From: Gordonia polyisoprenivorans NBRC 16320 = JCM 10675
GTDB taxonomy: Bacteria; Actinomycetota; Actinomycetes; Mycobacteriales; Mycobacteriaceae
Assembly (NCBI RefSeq): GCF_000241325.1
Contig: NZ_BAEI01000062.1
Coordinates: forward strand, 1-37,972
Length of the DNA stretch: 37,972 nt
Direction: 5' to 3'
A program made the translations under genes and the position numbers. Below are positions 8,343-16,682 of the stretch, piece by piece (position 1 is the stretch's first letter; every line of letters starts with the position of its first letter). The notes beneath the pieces are model-generated. The model saw only the letters and a list, made by a program, of their open reading frames with translations. It made no database searches and was not told where the DNA came from.

Positions 8343-9214
8343 GCCAGACTCGCCGGAAAGAACATGTTCTGCAGCTGCGTGATCAGCAGATTCATCATGA
8401 AGATGCTGAACACACTCAGCACCACCGACGCGTTGACAGCGTTCGCCACGCCCTTGGGGCCGCCCTTGGCCTCCAAACCGCGAAGGCTCGCGATGACCAC
8501 CACCATCACGGCGAACAACAAGGTCTTGAGCACCGAGAAGCCCAGATCCACCGGACGCGCAAATGCTCCGAAGGTCTGCCAGAAGCTCGCCGGGACAAGA
8601 CCGTTCACGTTGGTGGAGATGGCCAGGCCCGCCGCCACACCGGCAACCACGATGATGATGCACAATGCGGGCGAGATCACCAGCATCGCAACAAAGCGCG
8701 GTGCGACCAGTCGCTGCACCGGGTTCACGCCCATCACCCGCATGGCATCGATCTCCTCACGAATCGATCGGGCGCCGATGTCGGAGGCGATGGCCGACGC
8801 GGCCGCACCGCTCATCAGCAATCCCGCAGCCATCGGCGCACCCTGACCCACCACGCCCAGGCCACTGGCCATCCCGGCAAGCGAATTGGCCCCCAGCTGA
8901 TTCATCACGCCGCCGACCTCCACCGATATTTCGGCTCCGATCGGCACTGCCATGAGAATCGCGGGAAAAGCGGTGACCTTGAACAATTTCCACATCTGCT
9001 CGGCGACTTCGGTAGCCGGCAATCGAAGCGCCACGGAATCGGAGACCACGAAATAGAGGATCTCGGCGAACAATCGGGCTGATCTACCCAGCGTCTCGAG
9101 ACTCGACACCACCCGCTGCCGAATGTTGTCGGCGACCGGCCGAATCATCTCCCCAACCCGGCGTGATACTGGAATTGGTTTGTACGCTGGCGCTTCCGGC
9201 GCAATCGTCTGCAC
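8339..9214 (-). CDS. yrbEA: YrbEA, MlaE-family permease subunit of the Mce transporter
   Basis: A 291-residue MlaE/YrbE permease and the first gene of the mce operon. I use the GTG at 9214, which has GGAGGG about ten bases upstream. The family core is present: GAEISVEVGGVMNQLGANSL, then SDIGARSIREEIDAMRVMGV and NPVQRLVAPRFVAM. Several hydrophobic segments follow, ending in a LLITQLQNMF helix. It pairs with YrbEB to form the permease. The 231-base region upstream holds the presumed operon promoter and a C-rich/G-rich inverted repeat at 9297-9309. Confidence 0.94.
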   Translation of the reverse strand: MQTIAPEAPAYKPIPVSRRVGEMIRPVADNIRQRVVSSLETLGRSARLFAEILYFVVSDSVALRLPATEVAEQMWKLFKVTAFPAILMAVPIGAEISVEVGGVMNQLGANSLAGMASGLGVVGQGAPMAAGLLMSGAAASAIASDIGARSIREEIDAMRVMGVNPVQRLVAPRFVAMLVISPALCIIIVVAGVAAGLAISTNVNGLVPASFWQTFGAFARPVDLGFSVLKTLLFAVMVVVIASLRGLEAKGGPKGVANAVNASVVLSVFSIFMMNLLITQLQNMFFPASLA

Positions 9215-9445
9215 GTCCTGGTCCCTCCTTCATCGGATCGATCTGTATTCGACCGGGCCGCGATCGAGTCTATGAATTCCAGGCGTCGCCCCCCTCCTCC
9301 CTGAGGGGGAACCGGTCGCCCTCAAGGCGGAGATGCGTTCCGACGGCCGATGGGGCATGACACCATCGCAGAAATGTCGCCCACCCGAAAAGGGGATGGA
9401 CGACATTCGATACAGGACAGTATTATTCGGGAAAATCTTGTGCTA
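9215..9445 (-). promoter_or_regulatory. Intergenic region with the presumed mce operon promoter
   Basis: This 231-base gap separates the LuxR-type gene (ending at 9446) from yrbEA. It is less GC-rich near 9395-9460 and contains the inverted repeat CTCC-CTGAG-GGGG at 9297-9309, about 83 bases upstream of the yrbEA GTG. Similar 13-base CCCC-N5-GGGG elements occur at 11877-11889 and 33196-33208. I cannot define -35 and -10 boxes with confidence. No small gene is supported here. Confidence 0.45.
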
Positions 9446-10723
9446 TCACGAATTACCGAGAAACACTGCAACGGCCTGGGCGCGATTCGTCGCCCCGAGT
9501 TTCCGAAGAATGTGTCGGACATGGGATTTGACAGTGCTCTCGGACACCGCCAAACGCCGGGCCACGTCCGCGTTGGTCGCGCCCACCGCAAGCAGTTCGA
9601 TGACGTCACGCTCACGCGGCGTCAGATCTTGCGCTCCACCGCCCAGCGAACCGACCCCCTGCGAACCCACATCGGTCACCGCCACCGCCGTCGAAGGCGA
9701 GACAGCAGACGGATCCAGGCCTGTGCCCCCCAGCTCGGCGGCCTCGTCGACGCCGTTGTCGTCAACACGGAAGAGTTCGATCGCCGACGGCGGGAGCCGC
9801 AACAGTTCACAAGTACCCCCCACCACCGCCTCGAATCGCTCCCGTTCCAGGCGAAGCTGCTCGGTCAGTCGCAGCTTCTCGTAGGCGAGGGCGAAGCCCT
9901 GGGCAAAAGTCCACACGACATCCCGATCGACCATTCCGCTCCGACGTCGCTGGTCATGATCGACGTGGAAGAAGCCGACGGTGTGACCGCTGGTGATCAC
10001 CGGTGCCACTGCATAGGACGTCGATCTCCCGGCGTCGACGATGATCGGCCGGTACACATCGGCACGCCCGGTGTCTGTGACCAGCAGCGGTCGTCGGTCC
10101 GACATCGCATCGGCCTCCACGGGGCTGTCGTCGAGTGGGATGGGCTCGTCGATCCACTGGCCGAACCACTCGTCGGCCCCGTCGTCGGTCCCGAATGCGC
10201 CAACCCAAGGATACCACGCGTTCGATTCCACCCGCGACAGGACCGCACGACCGAATCCACACTGCCTCGCGAGATACTCGCAGGCCTCGTCCACCAGTTG
10301 CGCCGACGTGGCGGCCAGACTCATCCGACGCAGGGAGGCGTCGACCTCCACCAGCCGCCGGGCGTAGGTCTCGGCGAGATCGCCCGCGACCTGCTCACCC
10401 AGATCGTCGAGAGCGTGTAGTAGCGCGCGAATGACTTGTTCCGAGGCGTCCTCAGGGCAAGTCATCGGCCTACGCCATCCGAGCGGTGTCAAGCTGTCAC
10501 ACCCACTCACCGATGCGGCGCACCACGCGGTGAGTGCCGCAATGGCCCCGACGAAATCGCCGGCCTCGACCCGTTCGAGTACCTCGTCGTTCGCCACACC
10601 GAACCGATCGGCCGCAACCGCGTGGAGCTCACCGATGCGGCAGGCGAGTTCGTTCTCGCGACGCCACCATCGAGACGCCATCATCGATCCGGATGCGGCG
10701 CACCATCCCTCGTCAGATCGCAT
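9446..10723 (-). CDS. GAF-domain LuxR-family transcriptional regulator
   Basis: A 425-residue regulator. The ATG at 10723 is preceded by AAGGAG and overlaps the end of the upstream LuxR gene by 11 bases; a start seven codons earlier lacks such a site. The C-terminal 65 residues are a LuxR/NarL helix-turn-helix (LTPRERDVIELLAVGATNAD and then VSESTVKSHVRHILRKLGA). The middle (about 130-300) reads as a GAF-like sensor: FGRAVLSRVESNAWYPWVGA, PIIVDAGRSTSYAVAPVITS, then VGFFHVDHDQ. No receiver domain or N-acyl-homoserine-lactone domain is visible. Such proteins are common in mycolic-acid actinobacteria and their ligands are mostly unknown. It is similar in layout to the protein at 33225-34412. Its likely target is the downstream mce operon (inference from position). 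Confidence 0.88.
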   Translation of the reverse strand: MRSDEGWCAASGSMMASRWWRRENELACRIGELHAVAADRFGVANDEVLERVEAGDFVGAIAALTAWCAASVSGCDSLTPLGWRRPMTCPEDASEQVIRALLHALDDLGEQVAGDLAETYARRLVEVDASLRRMSLAATSAQLVDEACEYLARQCGFGRAVLSRVESNAWYPWVGAFGTDDGADEWFGQWIDEPIPLDDSPVEADAMSDRRPLLVTDTGRADVYRPIIVDAGRSTSYAVAPVITSGHTVGFFHVDHDQRRRSGMVDRDVVWTFAQGFALAYEKLRLTEQLRLERERFEAVVGGTCELLRLPPSAIELFRVDDNGVDEAAELGGTGLDPSAVSPSTAVAVTDVGSQGVGSLGGGAQDLTPRERDVIELLAVGATNADVARRLAVSESTVKSHVRHILRKLGATNRAQAVAVFLGNS

Positions 10724-11690
10724 CTCGCAGCACTCCTTCAGCACGGACGAGGCTGGTGTATCGATAGACGGCCTCGGCGCGGTTGGCAGCCGGCAACTTG
10801 TGCAGGATCTTCTTGACGTGGGATTTGACCGTGCTCTCGGAGACGATGAGCGAGGCCGCGATCTGGCTGTTCGTCGCCCCGGTCGACATCAGCCCGAGGA
10901 TTTCCCATTCGCGCTCGGTCAGGCGGCCCTGACCGTGCTCGACGGTCCGAGTGCTCCTGACCACCTCGCCCTCGCCACGCCCGAGGCTCAGGTGCTGCGG
11001 TCCCGACACCACGTCGGCGGCTTCACTGAGTGCCGAGGTCATCACCTGTTGCTGTGAACGAAGCCGCTCCCGGGCGACCAGCCGCCCATATACGAGGTCG
11101 AGAAGCGTGGCGAATGTACCGGCGAGTGCGACGTCCCCGGCGTCGAGACCCTGGCCAGAAGTATGCCGGTCGGCGTGCAGAAGACCAACAGCCCGACCCG
11201 AGATCAATACTGGTGCAACGACATAACACCGGGACCTGGTCAGCTCCCATAGCGGCGCATACATGCGTCCGCGAGCCGCGGCGCGGTCGACGAGCAAGGT
11301 TCTCCGGCGGCGGAAGACGGCGGATTCCATCGGCGAACTCGCGAGCGGGATCGCCATGCCCACGACTCCGGTGGTCAGCGAAGCACCGATCGACTCATCA
11401 CCATCTCCGGCCACATGGGCCGCACACGGTTTCCACGTCGCGGCGGCCACCCGGGACAGCATTGCCCGATCGAATCCCCCACTACGGCAGAGCACCATCG
11501 GAACGCGCGCGATCAACTCGCGCGGAGAATCGGCCTCACTCAGCAGCTCGATCGCCTCATTCAGGTCTCCGCGCGGATGGTGGCGCAACGAACCCGTTGA
11601 CACACAGCCAGTTTCACCAGATCTGATCCAGGCCGAAAATCCGGGGACCGTGGTCGATGTCGGGACGTCGGCATCAACTTGTGTCGACAA
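10713..11690 (-). CDS. GAF-domain LuxR-family transcriptional regulator
   Basis: A 325-residue regulator starting at a TTG (11690), chosen because GAGGAG sits seven bases upstream. The GAF-like part covers about residues 45-205 (GGFDRAMLSRVAAATWKPCA, SRCYVVAPVLISGRAVGLLH). The LuxR helix-turn-helix is near the C-terminus (LTEREWEILGLMSTGATNSQ, then VSESTVKSHVKKILHKLPA). It is the first gene of a two-regulator unit, overlapping the next gene. Its upstream DNA carries a good copy of the shared 18-base palindrome (11721-11738), so it may belong to the TetR-centred regulon proposed here. It resembles the shorter partner of the second pair (34409-35308). Confidence 0.88.
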   Translation of the reverse strand: MSTQVDADVPTSTTVPGFSAWIRSGETGCVSTGSLRHHPRGDLNEAIELLSEADSPRELIARVPMVLCRSGGFDRAMLSRVAAATWKPCAAHVAGDGDESIGASLTTGVVGMAIPLASSPMESAVFRRRRTLLVDRAAARGRMYAPLWELTRSRCYVVAPVLISGRAVGLLHADRHTSGQGLDAGDVALAGTFATLLDLVYGRLVARERLRSQQQVMTSALSEAADVVSGPQHLSLGRGEGEVVRSTRTVEHGQGRLTEREWEILGLMSTGATNSQIAASLIVSESTVKSHVKKILHKLPAANRAEAVYRYTSLVRAEGVLRDAI

Positions 11691-11720
11691 ACGTCTGCTC
11701 CTCGCAGGCTCGCATCTCTT

Positions 11721-11738
11721 AGTTATTCCTGATTCACC
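11721..11738. promoter_or_regulatory. Candidate operator, 7-4-7 palindrome upstream of LuxR pair
   Basis: The sequence AGTTATT-CCTG-ATTCACC is an imperfect palindrome with seven-base arms and a four-base spacer. It ends 31 bases upstream of the TTG start at 11690. It matches sites at 22279, 22398, 27987, 28200 and 35546 in both length and bases, which argues for one regulator. Binding by the TetR protein at 28248-28886 is an inference. Confidence 0.5.
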
Positions 11739-11876
11739 TCAGGCGACAGTATGAGATACGGGTCACACCCAGTCAAGCCTCGCCCCGCCATCTGTTCACG
11801 CGGCCACGACGACGGCGAAAGCCATCGACGTATTCGCATCCGGCGCACGCAACGACCGTTCGAGCACCGTTCCTAC

Positions 11877-11889
11877 CCCCGACGAGGGG
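11877..11889. promoter_or_regulatory. C4-N5-G4 inverted repeat
   Basis: CCCC-GACGA-GGGG lies between the divergent LuxR pair and the membrane protein gene. The same layout recurs at 33196-33208 and, with one mismatch, at 9297-9309, always upstream of an operon. It could be a LuxR-type operator. In GC-rich DNA such short repeats also occur by chance, so confidence is low. Confidence 0.3.
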
Positions 11890-12144
11890 CAAATCTCCCC
11901 CGCCGGAACGATGCCCGGTCACACGTCGGCTTTCTACGATGATTCGTGTCACGTTTCGGGGTTTTACACCGCGGACCCGCGCATTCGGCATGCGACGTCG
12001 GCGAGCGCGGTATGCGCCGACTGACGATCACGTTGTGCCCACGCCGAGCAGCGCACACGTGTGGTCTGGCGGCCAATCCTCTGTGGCCAGAAGCGTTCGA
12101 CCTCCCGAACGCAACAGTCGTTTGATGCAACCGTTAGGACTCCT

Positions 12145-13017
12145 ATGACGCGCGTACCCCATGACGTGATGTTCCACAACCTCGATCTGCTGTGGCAGAG
12201 CATCTTCACCATTCTCAGTTGGGCGATAGTGGCGATCATGCTCGCCATCGCGGCTCGCATGTGCCTCACCCAGCGCACCCCCTTCTATGTTGTCGCGATG
12301 GCCGCCGCGGGCATCAGTGCGTTTCTCGAACCGATCTACGACGTGGTCTTCGACCTGTGGTTCTACGACGCCCACAACGGAGCCCTGGGGGCCGCGTGGA
12401 CACACTTCTCCGCGTTCGGCGTACCCCAACCCAACTGGACCCACAGTGGTTACATCGTGCTGTATGCGAGCGCGTGCCTGTACGTCGGCCGCCGGATGTA
12501 CGAGGGACGGATGACCCGAAAGCACCTGTTCGGGGTGTGGATTCTGGAGATCGTCACCTCCTGCGTCTTCGAGATCGTCGGCACCGGAACCAACGTGTAC
12601 ACCTACTACGGCACCTACGTATTACGAATTTGGCACTACCCGTTGGTGATCGGGATTCTGGAAGGAACCCAGGTGGTCGTCTTCACCCTGGCGGCGGTGA
12701 CGATCTGGCGTCGCACATCCTCGATGATCGGACTGCTGGGGCTCATCCTCGTCTTCCCGGCCACGATGCTCGGCACCAACTTCGCGCTGGGCGGACCACT
12801 CATCCTCGCCCTGCACCTCGATGACGTGACAGCACGTACCGGCCTGATGTGGGCAGGCACCTTGGCGTCCATCACGTTGTGTGTCGTGGCGGTCTACGGG
12901 CTGGGCAACATGTTGCCGCGACCGCGTGACCTGCAGAATGGGCTCCCGGAGTCGTTTGCCGATGACATCCCGGCACGACACCCGGTCACACCGACACCGG
13001 CCGTCGCCACGCCCTGA
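12145..13017 (+). CDS. Multi-pass membrane protein, possibly spirocyclase AveC family
   Basis: A 290-residue protein with about seven membrane helices (near residues 14-37, 45-68, 97-115, 126-146, 158-192, 199-230 and 237-262). I start it at the ATG at 12145, which follows a weak AGGAC site and excludes a polar 28-residue extension; an ATG at 12163 is also possible. Between the helices are conserved-looking aromatic pieces (FLEPIYDVVFDLWFYDA, TYYGTYVLRIWHYPLVIGIL). The overall pattern recalls proteins labelled spirocyclase AveC-like in actinobacteria, named after the avermectin spiroketal enzyme, but most such members have no known role. It stands alone between the LuxR pair and the atu-like operon and faces the latter. 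The C-terminal 30 residues are polar, and the stop lies inside a tandem repeat. Confidence 0.65.
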   Translation: MTRVPHDVMFHNLDLLWQSIFTILSWAIVAIMLAIAARMCLTQRTPFYVVAMAAAGISAFLEPIYDVVFDLWFYDAHNGALGAAWTHFSAFGVPQPNWTHSGYIVLYASACLYVGRRMYEGRMTRKHLFGVWILEIVTSCVFEIVGTGTNVYTYYGTYVLRIWHYPLVIGILEGTQVVVFTLAAVTIWRRTSSMIGLLGLILVFPATMLGTNFALGGPLILALHLDDVTARTGLMWAGTLASITLCVVAVYGLGNMLPRPRDLQNGLPESFADDIPARHPVTPTPAVATP

Positions 13018-13055
13018 CAACCCGAGCCCTGACAACCCGAGCCCTGACAATCCGA
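13011..13055. repeat. 15-base tandem repeat, three copies
   Basis: Three consecutive copies of GCCCTGACAACCCGA (the third with C to T at base 11) start inside the last codons of the membrane protein gene. The first copy supplies its TGA stop, and each further copy contains another TGA in the same frame because the unit is 15 bases. The repeat therefore gives stacked in-frame stops. It probably arose by slippage. Confidence 0.85.
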
Positions 13056-13065
13056 TAACCCGACG

Positions 13066-13105
13066 CTGCCCTGTGATCTCGTGAGTCTCCGAGGTCACAG
13101 GGCAG
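13066..13105. terminator. Bidirectional terminator hairpin
   Basis: A 16-base-pair stem pairs CTGCCCTGTGATCTCG (13066-13081) with CGAGGTCACAGGGCAG (13090-13105), with one G-U type pair and an eight-base loop. It sits between the convergent membrane protein gene and the crotonase gene ending at 13167. No U-run is evident, as is common in actinobacteria. Confidence 0.75.
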
Positions 13106-13166
13106 ATCCATGCCCGGCTCGGAGGTATTCGCGCGGGCCGGGGCCGGCAGTCGCTCGCAGTCGACC

Positions 13167-14018
13167 TCAGCGGAGCTGGTCGAGCCAGGACGGATAGTCC
13201 GCGGCAAGGGTGTTCGGGAACACCGGTGCTCGGCGCGCGAGAAACGACTGCACTCCCTCGATCGCATCACTGTTGCCGGGCAGCTCGGCGATGAGTCGGG
13301 ATTCCGCGGCGTGCAGTGCATCCGGTGTCGGCGCCTGACTCGCGTGCCACAGCATTCGCCGGATGATCGCCACCGACACCGCCGACGTGTTCTCGGCAAT
13401 GTCGGCTGCGAGAATACGTGCGGCGTCGACCACGTCGGCGGGCTGGTGGAGGTGATGCACGAGACCCTTGGCGAGCGCCTCGTCCGCGCCGATGACCCGC
13501 CCGGTGATCATCCAGTCCGAGGCCACCGCCAGACCCACCAGGCGAGGCAGGAACCACGGGGAACCGCCCTCGGGTGAGATCCCGCGGCGTCCGAAGACGA
13601 ATCCGAATCTCGAATCCGTGGACGCCACACGGAGATCGCACGGCAAGACCATCGTCGATCCCGCTCCAACCGCCACTCCGGTCATCGCCGCGATGACCGG
13701 GAGTCGTAAGGAGTAGATGGTCGACGACACTCGCCCGGCAGGCTCCTGCCACCCTGGTTCGCCGGCACCATCACCGCCCATATCGAAGCTTCCGGACGAC
13801 AGATCGGCGCCGACGCAGAAATCGCGTCCGGCGCCGGTCAGGATGACCACGCGTACCGCAGGGTCACTCTCCGCCATGCGTAGCGCCGCTACGATCTCGT
13901 CGGACATTCTGAGGGTGAACGCATTTCGGGCTTGCGGTCGGTCGAGTATGACCGTCGCCATCGGACCGTCGACCTCGTAACGGATCTGTGCGAAATCCGC
14001 GCCGGAGGACGCGCTCAT
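13167..14018 (-). CDS. Crotonase-family protein, delta3-delta2-enoyl-CoA isomerase type
   Basis: A 283-residue crotonase and the last gene of the atu-like operon; its ATG overlaps the atuA stop (ATGA). The oxyanion-hole segments are visible (CVGADLSS; MTGVAVGAGST). At the two glutamate positions of classical enoyl-CoA hydratase the protein has Thr (AVGAGST) and Phe (FGFVFG), so ordinary hydration is unlikely. It instead has GISPEGGSPW, matching the SPEG motif that supplies the single catalytic Glu of PECI-type enoyl-CoA isomerases. I infer a double-bond shift in an unsaturated CoA ester. In the pathway context this could move the unsaturation left by an isoprenoid chain. The exact substrate is not readable. 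Confidence 0.82.
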   Translation of the reverse strand: MSASSGADFAQIRYEVDGPMATVILDRPQARNAFTLRMSDEIVAALRMAESDPAVRVVILTGAGRDFCVGADLSSGSFDMGGDGAGEPGWQEPAGRVSSTIYSLRLPVIAAMTGVAVGAGSTMVLPCDLRVASTDSRFGFVFGRRGISPEGGSPWFLPRLVGLAVASDWMITGRVIGADEALAKGLVHHLHQPADVVDAARILAADIAENTSAVSVAIIRRMLWHASQAPTPDALHAAESRLIAELPGNSDAIEGVQSFLARRAPVFPNTLAADYPSWLDQLR

Positions 14019-15832
14019 GCGGTGCCGACGCCTCGGTCGGCCATGATGAGGTCGACGGGGACGAGGTCAACGGGAATGTCGACATGGCGTGCGCGCAGGT
14101 ACTCACCGAGTCCTTTGGCCTGCGCGTCGGGGCGAACGGAGGAGGCGACACCGTCGCCGAGGAAACCGTCGATCACGAAGTTGAGCGCGTACAGATTCGG
14201 CAGTTCGTAGCGGTGCACCGGGAGGTCGGCCGCTTCGGGGATGAGTTGCTTCACCCGGTCAACGGTGAGGAACTCGCACAGCCAGTCCCACGCGTGATCG
14301 TCGGCAACCCACACACCCACGTTCGCCTTGCCGCCCTTGTCACCCGAGCGGGCGGCAACGACACGACCCAGCGGCTCTCGCACCGTGGGACCCCAATCAT
14401 TGTGGCGCGCTGCGGACGTGCCCGGCGTCCTCACCGTTCGCGGCTCGGCGAGACCCTGGGTGTGCGGGATCACCTCCCGTTCCCCGTCTGCATGCACGAC
14501 CACGTGGGTCACCACCGAGGCGTCGATGAGAGCCGGCCAGTAGACGCCGAACTCGGACGCCGATGACGGCGGGGTCGTGGTGTGAAAGCCTGCGTATCCG
14601 CCGAGCGCGAGTTCCATCACCGCATTCGAGAACGCACGATCAACCTTCACCCGATCGTGGTCCTTCACCGTGATCCGCAAATGGGCTACCGATTCGGCTG
14701 CAGTGGCGGGGTCCGGGCGGTCATATCGAAGCAGCTGGATGTCGATGTCGTCGAATCGCTCTGTCCCCCCGATTATCTCGAGGATCTCGTCCGTCGCCCA
14801 TCGCGCCTTCTCTTCGATGTCGAGCCCGGTCAACACCAGGGTCATCGTATTGCGGAAGCCGCCGACGTAGTTCATCGCCACCTTGAGCTGCGTGCCGGGC
14901 GCAGTGCCGCGGACCCCCGACACCCGCACCCGATCCGGCCCGTCGACCGTCATGGACGCCGTGTCGAAATGTGCGACCACATCGGGATTGAGATATTGCG
15001 GGTGATCGATCTCATAAAGGGTCTGAGCGGTCAGCGTACCGACCGACACCAGCCCGCCGGTCCCCGGATGCTTGGTGATGACGAACGATCCGTCGTGTTC
15101 GACCTCGGCGATCGGAAATCCCGGATAACGCCGGTCGGTGACCTCGTGAATCTGCGAGTAGTTCCCACCGGTTGCCTGCGGTCCACACTCGATGATGTGG
15201 CCGGCGAGCACCGCACCGGCAAGGGCGTCGAAATCGTCCCGCTCCCAGCCATGCCACCACGCGCTGGTACCAACGACGAGCGAGGCGTCGGTGACACGCG
15301 GACAGATCACGATGTCGGCACCCTTGTCCAACGCGCGAGCAATCCCCCACCCGCCGAGATAGGCGTTCGCCGAGACGGGTTCGATCCCACTGTCCCGCAG
15401 TGCTGATCCCTTGTCCAGATGACGCAGTTCGTGCCCATCGGCCATCAGGCGGTCGAGTCGTGGCGCGAGGTCGTCACCTTCGATGTAGGACACCGAAAGG
15501 GCGACCCCGAGTTCGGCAACGAGTTTCTCGATCTCGCCCGCGAGTCCCGCCGGATTGAGTCCACCCGCATTGACCACCACTTTGATCCCCCGCTCGGCAC
15601 AGTCACCGAGTACGTCTCGTGCCTGTGCCAGGAAGGTTTTCGCATACCCCGCCGCCGGATCCTTTGCTTTGGCCTTCCACAGGATCAGCATGGTCAGCTC
15701 GGCGAGGTAGTCGCCGGTGACCACGTCGACGGGGCCGCCGTCGATCATCTCCCGGAACGCTTTCATCCGGTCACCGTAAAAACCTGATGCATTCCCGATA
15801 CGGACGGCGCGGCGCGGCGCGTTGGCAGACAT
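14015..15832 (-). CDS. atuA: Acyclic terpene utilisation AtuA-family protein (DUF1446)
   Basis: A 605-residue protein. The frame is open upstream, but the ATG at 15832 has CAGGAGA directly before it and begins the family's typical sequence (VRIGNASGFYGDRMKAFREM). Recognisable blocks are VVNAGGLNPAGLA, ANAYLGGWGIARALDKGADI, VICPRVTDASLVVG and TGGNYSQIHEV in the N-terminal DUF1446 domain. A C-terminal AtuA-like ferredoxin-fold part (ARSGDKGGKANVGVWV) follows from about residue 490. In Pseudomonas, atuA is required for growth on citronellol and geraniol, but its reaction is unproven. Here it lies in one operon with a biotin carboxylase, dehydrogenase and crotonases, the same company it keeps in atu clusters. 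Confidence 0.9.
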   Translation of the reverse strand: MSANAPRRAVRIGNASGFYGDRMKAFREMIDGGPVDVVTGDYLAELTMLILWKAKAKDPAAGYAKTFLAQARDVLGDCAERGIKVVVNAGGLNPAGLAGEIEKLVAELGVALSVSYIEGDDLAPRLDRLMADGHELRHLDKGSALRDSGIEPVSANAYLGGWGIARALDKGADIVICPRVTDASLVVGTSAWWHGWERDDFDALAGAVLAGHIIECGPQATGGNYSQIHEVTDRRYPGFPIAEVEHDGSFVITKHPGTGGLVSVGTLTAQTLYEIDHPQYLNPDVVAHFDTASMTVDGPDRVRVSGVRGTAPGTQLKVAMNYVGGFRNTMTLVLTGLDIEEKARWATDEILEIIGGTERFDDIDIQLLRYDRPDPATAAESVAHLRITVKDHDRVKVDRAFSNAVMELALGGYAGFHTTTPPSSASEFGVYWPALIDASVVTHVVVHADGEREVIPHTQGLAEPRTVRTPGTSAARHNDWGPTVREPLGRVVAARSGDKGGKANVGVWVADDHAWDWLCEFLTVDRVKQLIPEAADLPVHRYELPNLYALNFVIDGFLGDGVASSVRPDAQAKGLGEYLRARHVDIPVDLVPVDLIMADRGVGTA

Positions 15833-15863
15833 GTCTCTCCTGAGGCGTTGGTGCGATGCGAAG

Positions 15864-16682
15864 TCAGCCCAGTGGTGTGGCGACAGTGAATTGGCCCGGG
15901 CGCCGTCGGCGTCCGGGTGGACCCGCGAAGGCCTGGGCGATGGACATCCATTCTTCGGCGACCGCTCCCGATACCTGCAGGTCGGTGTCGGCCAGGTGGC
16001 GTCGTTGCGTGACCACCAGACAGAAATCGAGTGCCGCACCTCGTACCGAATCGGCACCGGACTTTTCGCCCCAACTCCACACGTCGTCGCCGTCGGGCGC
16101 CGTGAGTTCGACGAACACCGGCACATCGGGTGTCGGAAGGCCCTGCGCCCGAAAGCTGTTGGCGAATGCAAGCACACCGATCCGGGATACGTGGCGCAGG
16201 CGCGCGGTCGGTGTACGGACCACACCGAGCGTATCGGCCACGTCCTGTCCGTGTGCCCAGGTCTCCATGATCCGCGCGGTGATCTTCGACGGCAGGCTCA
16301 TCGGCGGCCCGAACCACGGCACCCGCACGTCCGGGTCGGCCGCCGCGATCGCCGTTGCCAAACACTCGTTCTCGCGGCGCCACCAATCCAGTTTCTGCAC
16401 ACCGGTCAAACCGGCATTCGCCGGTCCGACTCCATCGACGTATTCCTGCAGATCGGGCAGGCTGTCGCGGAACCGCGCGAACTCGTCCGGCGAGTCGAGC
16501 GCCAATCGGGTAAGTGCATCGAAGTTGGCCAGATGTGCGATCTGATCGTGGATGGTCCACGTCGGTGCCGGAGTCGGCAACGCCCACTGCGCCTCCGAGA
16601 TCGATCCCACGATCTCCATCAGCGACGCCGCTTCCTCGGCCAGGTCCGCGGCGAGGCCGGCGACGACGTCCGCCTTGCTCAT
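15864..16682 (-). CDS. TIGR03084-family DinB-like metal-binding protein
   Basis: A 272-residue protein whose ATG overlaps the preceding crotonase stop (ATGA). The N-terminal half is a DinB/maleylpyruvate-isomerase-type four-helix domain with candidate metal ligands His45 and His50 (TWTIHDQIAHLANFD) and His144 with Asp147 (TWAHGQDVAD). Members of the TIGR03083/TIGR03084 group are largely actinobacterial, and some relatives use mycothiol as thiol cofactor. The C-terminal part (about 165-272) resembles the wHTH/SCP-like extension that TIGR03084 proteins share. Its place between crotonase and atuA suggests a role on a CoA or thiol intermediate of the same pathway, but the reaction is unknown. Confidence 0.85.
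   Translation of the reverse strand: MSKADVVAGLAADLAEEAASLMEIVGSISEAQWALPTPAPTWTIHDQIAHLANFDALTRLALDSPDEFARFRDSLPDLQEYVDGVGPANAGLTGVQKLDWWRRENECLATAIAAADPDVRVPWFGPPMSLPSKITARIMETWAHGQDVADTLGVVRTPTARLRHVSRIGVLAFANSFRAQGLPTPDVPVFVELTAPDGDDVWSWGEKSGADSVRGAALDFCLVVTQRRHLADTDLQVSGAVAEEWMSIAQAFAGPPGRRRRPGQFTVATPLG

Larger units (their letters stand above)
11691..12144. promoter_or_regulatory. Divergent intergenic region between LuxR pair and membrane protein
   Basis: A 454-base region without a convincing gene; the short open frames here have no ribosome site and no family pattern. It holds the 18-base palindrome at 11721-11738, a CCCC-GACGA-GGGG element at 11877-11889, and a short TCTGGC/GCCAGA inverted repeat at 12065-12091 just before the membrane protein gene. 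It should contain promoters for both directions, although no clear -35/-10 pair can be picked by eye. Confidence 0.4.

Noticed and set aside
8189..9082. A 297-codon open frame opposite yrbEA
   Set aside because: The product is extremely rich in His, Arg and Gly, the reverse image of a hydrophobic permease gene.
9350..10420. A 356-codon open frame on the plus strand
   Set aside because: It is antisense to a clear LuxR-type regulator gene, and its low-order composition is that of a mirror frame.
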